DNA of 40,409 bases. Source: Streptomyces chattanoogensis. Lineage in GTDB: Bacteria > Actinomycetota > Actinomycetes > Streptomycetales > Streptomycetaceae. The notes below the pieces were generated by a model, which had not been told where the DNA came from, did no database searches, and saw nothing but the letters and a program-made list of their open reading frames with translations. The stretch's first letter is position 1, and each line of letters opens with the position of its first letter. The stretch is from assembly GCF_001294335.1 (NCBI RefSeq), contig NZ_LGKG01000168.1, positions 1-40,409 of the forward strand. The letters are read 5' to 3'. This document shows, one piece after another, positions 17,641 through 26,021 of the stretch. The translations under genes were made by a program, and so were the position numbers.

Positions 17641-18219
17641 TTACAGGTGCGGCACCATGGCGGGCACCAGGTCCTGGAAGGTGCGGCCGTTGGTGGGCGC
17701 GCCGATGGCGGTCATCGCCCAGCCGTTGCCCGCGCGGTGCACCTTGGTCATGACCTGTGCGGTGTACTGGCCGCCGCCCGTGAGGGTGTAGCGGGCCAGC
17801 TCCTGGCCGTTGGTCTCGTCGACCAGCCGGCAGAAGGCGTCCTGGACCTCGGCGAAGGTCTGCCCGGTGAAGGAGTTGACGGTGAACACGATCTGGTCGA
17901 TGTGCACCGGCACCCGTGCCAGGTCGACCAGGATCGCCTCGTCGTCGCCGCCCTGCCCGGCGCCGCCGACCCGGTTGTCGCCGGTGTGCCGCACCGAGCC
18001 GTCGTCGCTGACCAGGTGCTGGAAGAACACCACGTCGACGGGCTTCTTGTCGGCGAACAGCACGGCCGAGGCGTCGAGGTCGATCTCGTTGGTGCGCCGC
18101 CCGAACAGCCCGCGCCGCGGGGCCGAACGCCAGCCCAGCCCCATCCGCACCGCGGTCAGGGTGCCTCCGTCGGACTTCTGCAGGCTGATTCCCTGCCCCT
18201 TGGACAAATTGACCGACAC
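17641..18219 (-). CDS. terD: TerD-family (tellurium/stress) calcium-binding protein
   Basis: A 192-residue classical TerD protein. The N-terminal MSVNLSKGQGISLQKSDG is the family start, and HTGDNRVGGAGQGGDDE (about 78-94) is the acidic Ca2+-binding loop. The rest is the beta-sandwich with the usual VDQIVFTVNSF-like and ELARYTLTGG-like strands (here IDQIVFTVNSF). TerD proteins are soluble Ca2+ binders in Ter gene clusters tied to tellurite, phage and envelope or DNA stress, and in Streptomyces they affect development. Translation starts at GTG 18219 with a purine-rich site (GAGAGGGGA) upstream. It is followed by the TerD/FtsK-like fusion and then terC, giving a compact Ter module beside uvrB. 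Confidence 0.93.
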   Translation of the reverse strand: MSVNLSKGQGISLQKSDGGTLTAVRMGLGWRSAPRRGLFGRRTNEIDLDASAVLFADKKPVDVVFFQHLVSDDGSVRHTGDNRVGGAGQGGDDEAILVDLARVPVHIDQIVFTVNSFTGQTFAEVQDAFCRLVDETNGQELARYTLTGGGQYTAQVMTKVHRAGNGWAMTAIGAPTNGRTFQDLVPAMVPHL

Positions 18220-18366
18220 GCGCCGTCCCCTCTCCGTACTTCTCCGCCCGCTTTTCCGGCGGTGCCCCCGACCCTACGCACGACGGCCCGCCAAGGGCGC
18301 GTCAGCCCCGCCTTTTGTGGCGTTTCTGCAACACACCGCGCCCGCGCCGACGTGCGGCGACGCCCG

Positions 18367-20502
18367 TCACTTCACCCCGGCCTCCCTCATCTGCCGCAGC
18401 TCCTTCTTCAGTTCACCGACCTCGTCGCGGAGCCGGGCGGCGACCTCGAACTGCAGCTCCGCCGCGGCAGCCCGCATCCGCTCCGTCATCTCCTCGATGA
18501 GCTCGGCCAGTTCGGCGGCCGGCCGGTCCGTCGGCACCGCTGCGGCCCTGCCGCCCTTGCCGGCCTTGCCCTTCGCCCCGAGCGCGGGAACGGGCGCCTT
18601 GGCGCCCTTGCCGCCGGCGCCCTCCGGGGGCTTGCGGTAGTCCGTGCCGAGCAGCTCCTGGGTGTCGATCTCCTCCCGGACGATCGTCGCCACGATGTCG
18701 CCGATCTTCTTGCGCAGCGGCTGCGGGTCGATGCCGTTCGCCTTGTTGTACGCGAGCTGCTTCTCCCGGCGGCGGTTGGTCTCCTCGATGGCCTTCTCCA
18801 TCGCCCGAGTGGTCTTGTCGGCGTACATGTGCACCTGGCCGGAGACGTTACGGGCGGCGCGTCCGATCGTCTGGATCAGGGACGTACCGGAGCGCAGGAA
18901 GCCCTCCTTGTCGGCGTCGAGAATGGCCACCAGGGACACCTCGGGGAGGTCGAGGCCCTCCCTCAGCAGGTTGATGCCGACCAGGACGTCGTACTCACCC
19001 GACCGCAGCTCGCGCAGCAGCTCCACGCGCCGCAGGGTGTCCACGTCGCTGTGCAGGTAGCGGACCTGGATGCCGAGCTCGAGGAAGTAGTCCGTGAGGT
19101 CCTCGGCCATCTTCTTGGTGAGCGTGGTGACCAGGACGCGCTCGTCCTTCTCCGTGCGCGTGCGGATCTCGTGCACCAGATCGTCGATCTGCCCCTCGGT
19201 GGGCTTGACCACCACTTCCGGGTCGACCAGGCCGGTCGGGCGGATGATCTGCTCCACGAAGCCGTCGCCGCGGGAGAGCTCGTAGGGGCCCGGGGTCGCG
19301 GAGAGATAGACGGTCTGGCCGATGCGCTCGAGGAACTCCTCCCACTTCAGCGGCCGGTTGTCCAGGGCCGACGGCAGGCGGAAGCCGTGATCCACGAGGG
19401 TGCGCTTGCGGGAGGCGTCGCCCTCGTACATGGCGCCGATCTGCGGGACGGTGACATGCGACTCGTCGATGACCAGCAGGAAGTCGTCCGGGAAGTAGTC
19501 GATGAGGGTGTTGGGCGCCGAGCCGGGCTCGCGGCCGTCCATGTGCATCGAGTAGTTCTCGATGCCCGAGCAGGAGCCGATCTGCCGCATCATCTCGATG
19601 TCGTACGTGGTGCGCATGCGCAGCCGCTGGGCCTCCAGCTGCTTGCCCTGCTTCTCCAGCTCGGCGAGGCGGTCCGCCAGCTCGGCCTCGATCCCGGTGA
19701 TGGCCCGCTCCATGCGCTCCGGGCCGGCGATGTAGTGGCTGGCCGGGAAGACGTACAGCTCCTGGTCCTCGCTGATCACCTCGCCGGTGAGCGGGTGGAG
19801 CGTGGACAGCGCCTCGATCTCGTCGCCGAACATCTCGATCCGGACGGCCAGCTCCTCGTAGACCGGGAAGATCTCGATGGTGTCGCCGCGGACCCGGAAG
19901 GTGCCGCGGGTGAAGGCGACGTCGTTGCGGGTGTACTGGATGTCGACGAAGCGGCGCAGCAGCTGGTCGCGGTCGAATTCGTCGCCGACCTTCAGCGGCA
20001 CCATCCGGTCGACGTACTCCTGCGGCGTGCCCAGGCCGTAGATGCAGGACACCGAGGCGACCACGACGACGTCCCGCCGGGTGAGCAGGGAGTTCGTCGC
20101 GGAGTGGCGCAGCCGTTCGACCTCCTCGTTGATGGAGGAGTCCTTCTCGATGTAGGTGTCGGACTGCGGGACGTACGCCTCGGGCTGGTAGTAGTCGTAG
20201 TAGGAGACGAAGTACTCGACGGCGTTGTTCGGCAGCAGCTCGCGGAATTCGTTGGCGAGCTGGGCCGCGAGGGTCTTGTTGGGCGCCATGACGAGTGTGG
20301 GGCGCTGCAGCTTCTCGATCATCCACGCGGTGGTCGCCGACTTGCCGGTGCCGGTCGCGCCCAGCAGGACGACGTCCTTCTCACCCCCGCGGATGCGCCG
20401 TTCCAGCTCGGCGATGGCCGTCGGCTGGTCGCCACTGGGCTGGTAGGAGCTGACGACCTCGAAAGGCGCCACCGTGCGTTCGATCTTCGATACGGGCCGC
20501 AT
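18367..20502 (-). CDS. uvrB: Excinuclease ABC subunit B
   Basis: A 711-residue UvrB, the damage-verification helicase-like subunit of nucleotide excision repair that receives DNA from UvrA and recruits UvrC. The Walker A is [13 protein letters not shown] (46-58, K54). The beta-hairpin used for damage checking lies in [22 protein letters not shown]. The DESH box ([13 protein letters not shown]), motif V ([17 protein letters not shown]) and motif VI (QTIGRAARN) follow. A Gly/Lys/Ala/Pro-rich insert of about 30 residues precedes the C-terminal UVR domain ([30 protein letters not shown]). The start is ATG 20502 ([14 protein letters not shown]), seven bases after TACGGT, so translation may be leaderless. 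Upstream frame extensions are not conserved-looking. Confidence 0.97.
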   Translation of the reverse strand: MRPVSKIERTVAPFEVVSSYQPSGDQPTAIAELERRIRGGEKDVVLLGATGTGKSATTAWMIEKLQRPTLVMAPNKTLAAQLANEFRELLPNNAVEYFVSYYDYYQPEAYVPQSDTYIEKDSSINEEVERLRHSATNSLLTRRDVVVVASVSCIYGLGTPQEYVDRMVPLKVGDEFDRDQLLRRFVDIQYTRNDVAFTRGTFRVRGDTIEIFPVYEELAVRIEMFGDEIEALSTLHPLTGEVISEDQELYVFPASHYIAGPERMERAITGIEAELADRLAELEKQGKQLEAQRLRMRTTYDIEMMRQIGSCSGIENYSMHMDGREPGSAPNTLIDYFPDDFLLVIDESHVTVPQIGAMYEGDASRKRTLVDHGFRLPSALDNRPLKWEEFLERIGQTVYLSATPGPYELSRGDGFVEQIIRPTGLVDPEVVVKPTEGQIDDLVHEIRTRTEKDERVLVTTLTKKMAEDLTDYFLELGIQVRYLHSDVDTLRRVELLRELRSGEYDVLVGINLLREGLDLPEVSLVAILDADKEGFLRSGTSLIQTIGRAARNVSGQVHMYADKTTRAMEKAIEETNRRREKQLAYNKANGIDPQPLRKKIGDIVATIVREEIDTQELLGTDYRKPPEGAGGKGAKAPVPALGAKGKAGKGGRAAAVPTDRPAAELAELIEEMTERMRAAAAELQFEVAARLRDEVGELKKELRQMREAGVK

Positions 20503-21026
20503 GAGACCCACCGTACGACCCCGCACTGACAACCGGCGGACAAACCCTCCGACCAGCGGATTCGCGCGAATGGCCGCAGCCCGGCCGGGAAGCTCCCGGA
20601 CCGGCTCCGGCCGGTCCGCCGCGGGCGCCGCCGGTCCCCGGCGGGCCGGGGTCCGGGGCCGGGTCCGGCGGGTCTGACCTCGTCCGGTCCGCCGCGGAGC
20701 CCGGACGCCGGGCCGGGCCGGGCCGGGACAGGTCCGGCAGCGCGGGGCAAAACCGGTCACCAGCACGACGGGTGACACGGCATCGGCCGAGATGCGCACC
20801 GGCCAGGGCTCCGGCAAGTTGGACGCGTCGGGCGCACGTCTGCTGCACGGCAGTTACGGGCATCCTGCATCTACGGCGCTCACACGGAATACCGGCCACT
20901 TCTCCTTCAGTCCCCGGCCATCCTCCGACCACCTCCCGCTACGGCCCGGCTGCGAGCCTCCTGCCCGTATGACCGGTGCACGTCATTTCAGGTCAGCACA
21001 CGTCCCCGACGTCACGAGGAGTCCGT
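20503..21026. other. Divergent intergenic region uvrB / GDPD
   Basis: The 524 bases hold no convincing gene. 20580-20760 is extremely GC-rich with GGCCG runs (three tandem copies around 20711-20725). The half nearer GDPD is more mixed and contains GCTCACACGGA and CGTCATTTCAG-GTCAG stretches (the latter at 20981-20994) that loosely resemble Streptomyces PHO-box repeats. Confidence 0.5.
20510..20515 (-). promoter_or_regulatory. -10 element TACGGT of uvrB
   Basis: On the minus strand TACGGT is followed by seven bases and then the uvrB ATG, close to the leaderless spacing seen at other genes of this window. No Shine-Dalgarno sequence is evident. Confidence 0.45.
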
Positions 21027-21911
21027 ATGCGTATTCGCCCCGTCGCCACCGCGCTCGCCGGTGCGTTCCTCGGTCTGTCCGCGGTCGTTCTCCCCGGCAC
21101 GCCCGCGCAGGCCGCGGCCAACGGGCACCGGACCGTGGCCGTCGCCCACCGCGGCGCCCCGACACACGCCCCCGAGAACACCCTGGCCTCCATCGACGCG
21201 GCCCGCCGCCTCGGCGACCTCTGGGTCGAGAACGACGTCCAGCGCACCAAGGACGGCGAGCTGGTCATCCTGCACGACAACTCACTGGCCCGGACCACCG
21301 ACGTCGAGCAGGTCTTCCCCGACCGCAAACCCTGGAACGTCAAGGACTTCACCCTCGACGAGATCGAGAAGCTGGACGCGGGCAGCTGGTTCAGCCCGGA
21401 GTTCGAGGGCGAACGGGTGCCGACCCTCGAGGAGTACATGGACGAGGTCGAGGAGAACGGCCAGCGGCTCCTGCTGGAGCTCAAATCGCCGGAGCTCTAC
21501 CCCGGCATCGAGCTGCAGACCCTGACGGAGCTGCGCCGCGACGGCTGGCTGGACCGGAGCCACGTCAAGCGCCGGCTGATCGTCCAGAGCTTCAACGCCG
21601 ACGCCGTCAGGACCGTCCACGCCCTCCGGCCGGACGTCAAGACGGGCTTCCTCGGCACTCCGGCGGTCGCCGACCTCCCCACGTACGCCGAGTTCTGCGA
21701 CCAGATCAACCCCAACTACACGACGGTGACGCCCGGCTACGTCGAGGCCGTCCACGGGCTGAAGGGCCCGCACGACCGGCGGCTGCAGCTCTACACCTGG
21801 ACCGTCGACGACGGCGCCAAGGCGGTCAGCCTCGCCCGAATGGGTGCCGACGGCATCATCAGCAACAAGGCCGACGAGATCCGCGACGCGCTGGAGACCA
21901 GCGGCGGCTGA
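21027..21911 (+). CDS. glpQ2: Secreted glycerophosphodiester phosphodiesterase
   Basis: A 294-residue exported GDPD enzyme that hydrolyses glycerophosphodiesters to glycerol-3-phosphate and an alcohol, useful for phosphate scavenging. Residues 1-31 are a signal peptide (MRIRPVATALAGAF to AQAAA). The TIM-barrel active site is intact: H41/R42 and E50 in AHRGAPTHAPENT, E68/D70 in WVENDVQRTKDG, H83 in VILHDNS, and a LLLELKS metal-site strand. The start at 21027 is chosen for AGGAG at 21016-21020. The position beside uvrB fits the locus of the phosphate-regulated glpQ2 of Streptomyces coelicolor, so I use that name with moderate confidence. PhoP control is plausible, but the PHO-box evidence here is weak. 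A 20-bp hairpin terminates the gene. Confidence 0.9.
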   Translation: MRIRPVATALAGAFLGLSAVVLPGTPAQAAANGHRTVAVAHRGAPTHAPENTLASIDAARRLGDLWVENDVQRTKDGELVILHDNSLARTTDVEQVFPDRKPWNVKDFTLDEIEKLDAGSWFSPEFEGERVPTLEEYMDEVEENGQRLLLELKSPELYPGIELQTLTELRRDGWLDRSHVKRRLIVQSFNADAVRTVHALRPDVKTGFLGTPAVADLPTYAEFCDQINPNYTTVTPGYVEAVHGLKGPHDRRLQLYTWTVDDGAKAVSLARMGADGIISNKADEIRDALETSGG

Positions 21912-21918
21912 GCGTTCC

Positions 21919-21977
21919 GGACGGCGGGCGGGCAGGGCGGACGGCTTCGGCGGCGGCGCCCTGCCCGCCCGCCGTCC
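21919..21977 (+). terminator. Perfect 20-bp stem terminator
   Basis: Bases 21919-21938 and 21958-21977 are exactly complementary over 20 bases, with a 19-base loop that itself contains CTTCG. It starts 7 bases after the GDPD stop and ends before the ogt promoter, insulating the two genes. Confidence 0.85.
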
Positions 21978-22020
21978 CCCGGCCGGGCCGTGATCCGGCC
22001 GCATTGTCGGTGGCGGGTCC

Positions 22021-22026
22021 TACTCT
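22021..22026 (+). promoter_or_regulatory. -10 element TACTCT of a leaderless ogt promoter
   Basis: TACTCT is followed by six bases and the GTG at 22033. There is no ribosome-binding site. The spacing matches the isomerase, hydrolase and PemK-like genes of this window. Confidence 0.55.
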
Positions 22027-22032
22027 GATCGT

Positions 22033-22605
22033 GTGACGAATTCTGCGCAGGACGCCGCCCCCGCGGAGGGCACGGCCCGCCGCGACTGGGCCTGGACGCG
22101 GACGCCGGCCCCCATCGGTCCGCTGCTGCTCGCCGCGACCCGCGAGGGTCTGGTCCAGGTGGTCTTCCATGCCGACGAGCGGACGAGCCGCCGCGCGCTG
22201 ACCCGACTGGAGCAGTGCTTCGGCGGGCCGCCGGTCCCGGAGATACCTCATCTGGCGACGGCCACCGCCGAGCTCGCCGCCTATTTCGCCGGGGAGCTGC
22301 GGTCCTTCACGGTCCCGCTGGACTGGTCGCTGTCGTCCGGCTTCAACGCCCGGGTGCTGCACGCCCTGGCCGACGGCGTCCCGTACGGCAGCGTGGCCGG
22401 CTATCAGGACCTCGCGGACCGCGTCGGGGAGCCCGGCGCCGCCCGCGCGGTGGGCGCGGCGATGGGCTCCAATCCGCTGCCGGTCGTGGTTCCGTGCCAT
22501 CGGGTCGTGGCCAGCGACGGCGGTATCGGGGGCTTCGGCGGCGGCCTGGAGACCAAACGGCTGCTGCTGGCCTTGGAGGGTGTGCTGCCCGCACCGCTGT
22601 TCTGA
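22033..22605 (+). CDS. ogt: Methylated-DNA-protein-cysteine S-methyltransferase
   Basis: A 190-residue suicide alkyltransferase that removes O6-alkyl groups from guanine. The acceptor cysteine is C155 in VVVPCHRVVASDG, followed by the GGFGGGLETKRLLLALEG helix. The DNA-binding helix-turn-helix lies at about 105-145 (FNARVLHALADGVPYGSVAGYQDLADRVG), with the recognition-helix region GAARAVGAAMGSNPLP. The N-terminal domain is of the Ogt/MGMT type with no Ada-like metal or HTH domain. The GTG start fits a leaderless mRNA. It adds direct-reversal repair to a neighbourhood with uvrA and uvrB. DUF1697 follows on the same strand after 84 bases. Confidence 0.95.
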   Translation: MTNSAQDAAPAEGTARRDWAWTRTPAPIGPLLLAATREGLVQVVFHADERTSRRALTRLEQCFGGPPVPEIPHLATATAELAAYFAGELRSFTVPLDWSLSSGFNARVLHALADGVPYGSVAGYQDLADRVGEPGAARAVGAAMGSNPLPVVVPCHRVVASDGGIGGFGGGLETKRLLLALEGVLPAPLF

Positions 22606-22689
22606 CCGCGTTCCGCGCGGATCCCCGTCCCCCACGTCCCCTCCCCCGCCGGCTCACCGCCGGCGTCCGGCTCCTCGAAGGGCAGTGCC

Positions 22690-23232
22690 ATGTCCCGTCA
22701 GATCGCCCTGCTCCGCGGCATCAACGTCGGCGGCCACAACTCCTTCCCCAAGGCGAAGCAGCTGGCGCTGGCCGAGTCGCTGGGTTTCCGGGACGTCTCC
22801 GTCCTGCTGGGGACCGGCAACCTCGTCTTCACGGACCCCGGGACGCCGCCCGAGGAGACTGCGCGGCTGCTGCACCACCGGATCGCCGCCGATCTCGGCC
22901 TGGACGTGCCGGTCGTCGTCCGCACCCGCGACGAGCTGGCCGCCGCCATCGCCGCCAACCCGTTCCCACAGGCCGTGCCGGATCCCAAGAGCCTGCACGT
23001 CACGTTCCTGTCAGCGGCGCCGACGGACACCTCACGGCTGGCTGCCCTCGACGAGGCCGCGTTCGCGCCCGACCGGTTCCGGCTGATCGGGCGCGAACTG
23101 TACCTGTGGTGCCCGGGCGGCATCGGCCGCTCCAAGCTCGCCGAGCGGGTGAGCCGCGCCCCGCTCGGGGTGACGGCGACGGCCCGTAACTGGAACACCG
23201 TCACCAAGCTGCTCGCGCTGGCGGACGGCTGA
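22690..23232 (+). CDS. DUF1697 family protein
   Basis: A 180-residue member of the DUF1697 family, recognised from its N-terminal signature (ALLRGINVGGHNSFPKAKQLALAESLGF, about 6-33), the LLGTGNLVF strand (39-47), the central LHVTFLS strand (about 99-105) and the C-terminal TARNWNTVTKLLAL. The family is widespread and small, with a two-fold ferredoxin-like alpha/beta arrangement and no established activity. The start has an AGGGCAG ribosome site. Position after ogt could mean co-expression, but the function stays unknown. It converges on the PemK-like gene with a 21-base gap. Confidence 0.9.
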   Translation: MSRQIALLRGINVGGHNSFPKAKQLALAESLGFRDVSVLLGTGNLVFTDPGTPPEETARLLHHRIAADLGLDVPVVVRTRDELAAAIAANPFPQAVPDPKSLHVTFLSAAPTDTSRLAALDEAAFAPDRFRLIGRELYLWCPGGIGRSKLAERVSRAPLGVTATARNWNTVTKLLALADG

Positions 23233-23253
23233 CGGCACCGGCGAGCCCGGTGG

Positions 23254-23724
23254 TCAGCGCCAGCCGTAGCGCTCGCGCAGCCGGTTGACGACCAGGTTGA
23301 AGCGGCCCCGGTCCAGTGCGCAGGCCTCGCGCCGCATCCCGGCCGGGTGCACCCGCAGCACCCGGTCCACCGCCACCCACGAGTCACGCCCCGCACGGTC
23401 CCAGGGGCCCGCCCCGATGGGGACCCACTCCCGGTCGTTGTTGTGCCGCTTGCTGGACAGCTGCACGGCCAGCAGGGTGCCGGCGCGCTCGCGGGCGACG
23501 ACGAGCACCGGCCGGTCCTTGCCGCGGCCGTCGTTCTCCTCGTAGGGCACCCAGGTCCACACGATCTCGCCGGGGTCCGGGTCGCCGTCGTGGTCGGGGG
23601 CGTAGGTGGTCGTGACGGTGCCGACGGAGCGCGGCGGGGCCTCCACGGTCGCGGTGGGGCCGTGGCGGCCGGGCAGCGCGGCGGAGTCGTCGGATGCGGG
23701 GACAGGGGTGGATGACGTGGTCAT
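23254..23724 (-). CDS. PemK/MazF-family toxin-like protein, no antitoxin nearby
   Basis: A 156-residue protein with a PemK/MazF-like core from about residue 50: DPGEIVWTWVPYEENDGRGKDRPVLVVARE, LLAVQLSSK and WVAVDRVLRVHPAGM. MazF-type proteins are sequence-specific endoribonucleases normally paired with a small antitoxin gene. No candidate antitoxin is on the same strand: the upstream side holds a divergent WGR gene and the downstream side a convergent DUF1697 gene. The N-terminal 50 residues are Thr/Ser/Pro/Ala-rich and disordered. Such solitary copies are common in Streptomyces and may be non-toxic. The ATG lies six bases after TAGCGT, so it is probably leaderless. Confidence 0.82.
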   Translation of the reverse strand: MTTSSTPVPASDDSAALPGRHGPTATVEAPPRSVGTVTTTYAPDHDGDPDPGEIVWTWVPYEENDGRGKDRPVLVVARERAGTLLAVQLSSKRHNNDREWVPIGAGPWDRAGRDSWVAVDRVLRVHPAGMRREACALDRGRFNLVVNRLRERYGWR

Positions 23725-23730
23725 GACCTC

Positions 23731-23736
23731 ACGCTA
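23731..23736 (-). promoter_or_regulatory. -10 element TAGCGT of the PemK-like gene
   Basis: On the minus strand TAGCGT is followed by GAGGTC (six bases) and the ATG at 23724, giving the leaderless TANNNT-N6-ATG pattern. Confidence 0.5.
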
Positions 23737-23866
23737 TCCGCCCTCGTCAGCGGGGTGGGAGGCGGTCCCCGACCGGCGCCCGGCGGTCCGTTGTCAGTGG
23801 TGGGCCCTACGGTTTTCAGCAGCGGGGAAACGGTCGCAGGGACCGTCCCGGGGAGGGGAGTTCGCC

Positions 23867-25333
23867 ATGTCCGAGACGACGTCCGGGACGCTGCCGGGAG
23901 CGGCATCCGACAGCACGACGTATCTGGAGCTGTCCCAGGACGGCGGCGGCGCCCACAAGTTCTACGAGGTGACGGTTTCGGGCACGGCCGTCTCGGTGCG
24001 CTACGGCCGGATCGGCGCGGCCGGCCAGCAGCAGACCTCGGCCTTCCCCACGCGGGAGAAGGCGCAGGCCGCGGCCGCCAGGAAGATCGGCGAGAAGGTG
24101 CGCAAGGGCTATGCGCCGGCGGTCCGCGGGCAGCGCGCCGCCCGGCCTGTGACGCACCGTCAGGTCACCTCCGCCCCGTCGACGGCGCGCGCCGTCGCAC
24201 CGGTGCTGTGGCGGTTCCGTACGGGCGCCTCGGCGTTCGGCATCCATGTCGCCGAGGACCGCTGCTGGGTGGGGAACCAGAACGGCGATGTCTTCACCCT
24301 CGGCCACGACGGCGAGGTGCTCGCCCGCTATCAGCTCCCCGACGGCGTCAAGTGCCTGGTGGCGGACGATTTCTGGATCTACGCCGGCTGCGACGACGGC
24401 ACGGTCTACGACCTGTCCTCGAAACTGCCGTTCGCCGCCTACGACATCGCGCCCGATGTCGACATCTTCTGGCTCGACATCCGCGAGGGAATCCTCAACG
24501 TCGCGGACCGCAGCGGCGGACTGACCGTCATCGACCACGAGGACGAGTACCAGTGGTCGCGGCGCAGCGCGGGCCGGCACGCCTGGATGGTGCGGCGCGA
24601 CGAGCACGCCGTCTACCACGGCCATCACCGCGGCGTGACCGCCTATCGCGCCGACGGCAGCGGCGAGTTGTGGCACACCCCGACCACGGGCGCGGTGCTG
24701 TTCGGCTGGCAGGAGGACCACGCGGTGTACGCCGGCACGGACAAGCGGGTCGTCCAGCGGCTGGCGAAGGACACCGGCGCCGTGGAGGCCACCTACGCCT
24801 GCGACACGGTCGTCTACTCCTGTGCCACCGCACTCGACGGCCGCTATGTCTTCGCCGGGGACTCGGCCTCCTCGGTGTACTGCTTCGCCGCCGACGGCAC
24901 CCGGCTGTGGAAGCTGGGCACGGGCGGCGGCTCGGCGCTGTCGATGCAGTATCTGGACGAGAAGCTGTACATGGTGACCACCGACGGCTCCCTGGTGTGC
25001 GTGGATGCGAGCGATGCGGCCATCGCCGCCGCCCGTTCGGGAACGGTCCCGGTCGCCCGGGACGTCAAGTCGGCCGCCGCGCTGCCCACCTACACCCCGT
25101 CCGCGACGGTGCGGACGGTGACGTCGGCCGCGGCCTCCGGCATCGTGGTGGAGTGCGTCCAGGAGGGCGGCCGGCTGCGGGTCCATGTGGTCTCCGAGGG
25201 CTATGAGCCGTCCTGGAACGTCCAGTTCCCCCGCCACATACGCCGCGCCGGCGCGCGCTATGCCGTCGAGGACCTGTCGCCGGCCGCGGGCGGTTTCTAC
25301 CGCGTCCGCGGCGAGATCCGGCAGATCGTCTGA
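23867..25333 (+). CDS. WGR-domain protein with PQQ-like beta-propeller
   Basis: A 488-residue cytoplasmic protein. Residues about 15-85 form a WGR domain (TYLELSQDGGGAHKFYEVTV, then VRYGRIGAAGQQQTSAF), a nucleic-acid-binding module best known from eukaryotic PARPs and also found alone in bacteria. After a basic linker (about 85-115), residues 118-400 make repeated four-stranded blades of a WD/PQQ-like propeller (for example VLWRFRTGASAFGIHVAED, DLSSKLPFAAYDI, RYVFAGDSASSVYCFAADGT). The last 80 residues are another small beta domain. The start follows a strong GGGGAGGGGAG site. No catalytic domain is seen; the propeller probably provides protein contacts and the WGR module contacts nucleic acid. 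It is a stand-alone gene convergent with the kinase-like gene. The biological role is unknown. Confidence 0.85.
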   Translation: MSETTSGTLPGAASDSTTYLELSQDGGGAHKFYEVTVSGTAVSVRYGRIGAAGQQQTSAFPTREKAQAAAARKIGEKVRKGYAPAVRGQRAARPVTHRQVTSAPSTARAVAPVLWRFRTGASAFGIHVAEDRCWVGNQNGDVFTLGHDGEVLARYQLPDGVKCLVADDFWIYAGCDDGTVYDLSSKLPFAAYDIAPDVDIFWLDIREGILNVADRSGGLTVIDHEDEYQWSRRSAGRHAWMVRRDEHAVYHGHHRGVTAYRADGSGELWHTPTTGAVLFGWQEDHAVYAGTDKRVVQRLAKDTGAVEATYACDTVVYSCATALDGRYVFAGDSASSVYCFAADGTRLWKLGTGGGSALSMQYLDEKLYMVTTDGSLVCVDASDAAIAAARSGTVPVARDVKSAAALPTYTPSATVRTVTSAAASGIVVECVQEGGRLRVHVVSEGYEPSWNVQFPRHIRRAGARYAVEDLSPAAGGFYRVRGEIRQIV

Positions 25334-25358
25334 CGCCCCGGGACGCATCCGGCAGCGG

Positions 25359-25997
25359 TCAGCCCAGCCCGGACCAGGCGGGCCGGCGGGGGTCATCGGC
25401 CCGTACGACGACATCCGCCGTCTCCTCGGGCCGCGTCTCGTCCTCGTAGCGCGCGAACGCGGGCAGTGTCCAGCGCTGGTCCTGCGGCGTACGGCGGGCC
25501 AGCGCGGCGGGCGACAGTTTCAGGTGCACACAGAGATCGAGGGGGAACCAGTGGCCGAGCAGGAAAGGGCCGTGCAGCAACAGGACGCCGCCGGGCGGCA
25601 GTTCCACGTATCCGCTGCGGGTGGCGCGGTCCGCGACCGGGTCCCACAGGTCCGGGAGCACCCGCCCGGTGCCGCCCGGGTCCAGCGGCTGGAACACCTC
25701 GCGCCACAGGGCCCGCCGGTCGAACCACTCGTCGTGGAAGGCGTCGGGGTCCTCGCGGCCGTACTCCAGCCGCAGGGAGGCGGGGCGCAGAAAGCCGAAG
25801 GCGCCGGCCTTGTGCACCGCCCGCCCCCGGATCCGCAGCGCCTCGGCGAGCCGCCCGGCCAGTGCGTCCGGCGCGGCGGCCGGAGCCCCGTCGACGGCGA
25901 TCCGCAGCCAGGGGCTCCCGTCCTTCGCCGTCATCGCGGCGATGTGCCCGGCGAGCGCGTCGGTCAGCCGTTCCCAGGTGATCGCTTCGAGCCGCAC
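25359..25997 (-). CDS. Uridine kinase-like protein with degenerate P-loop
   Basis: A 212-residue protein resembling the uridine kinase/phosphoribulokinase group: RIAVDGAPAAAPDALAGRLA (32-51), a YGREDPDAFHDEWFDR segment, GVLLLHGPFLL as the strand before the catalytic region, and FPLDLCVHLKLS. The nucleotide-binding P-loop should read GxxGxGK[ST] but here is GAPAAAPDAL (37-46), with no Lys or Ser/Thr. ATP binding in the usual way is therefore unlikely, although actinobacterial relatives with this change exist to my recollection. It starts at GTG 25997, 24 bases after the IclR-type regulator on the same strand, so they may be co-transcribed. It could be a substrate-binding or regulatory relative rather than a kinase. 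Confidence 0.75.
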   Translation of the reverse strand: MRLEAITWERLTDALAGHIAAMTAKDGSPWLRIAVDGAPAAAPDALAGRLAEALRIRGRAVHKAGAFGFLRPASLRLEYGREDPDAFHDEWFDRRALWREVFQPLDPGGTGRVLPDLWDPVADRATRSGYVELPPGGVLLLHGPFLLGHWFPLDLCVHLKLSPAALARRTPQDQRWTLPAFARYEDETRPEETADVVVRADDPRRPAWSGLG

Positions 25998-26021
25998 CCT
26001 GCCATTGTGCCCGGCCGGGGG

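Noticed and set aside
20580..20760. GGCCG-rich stretch near 20700 as a functional repeat array
   Set aside because: Only three tandem pentamers are clear and the rest is general GC richness.
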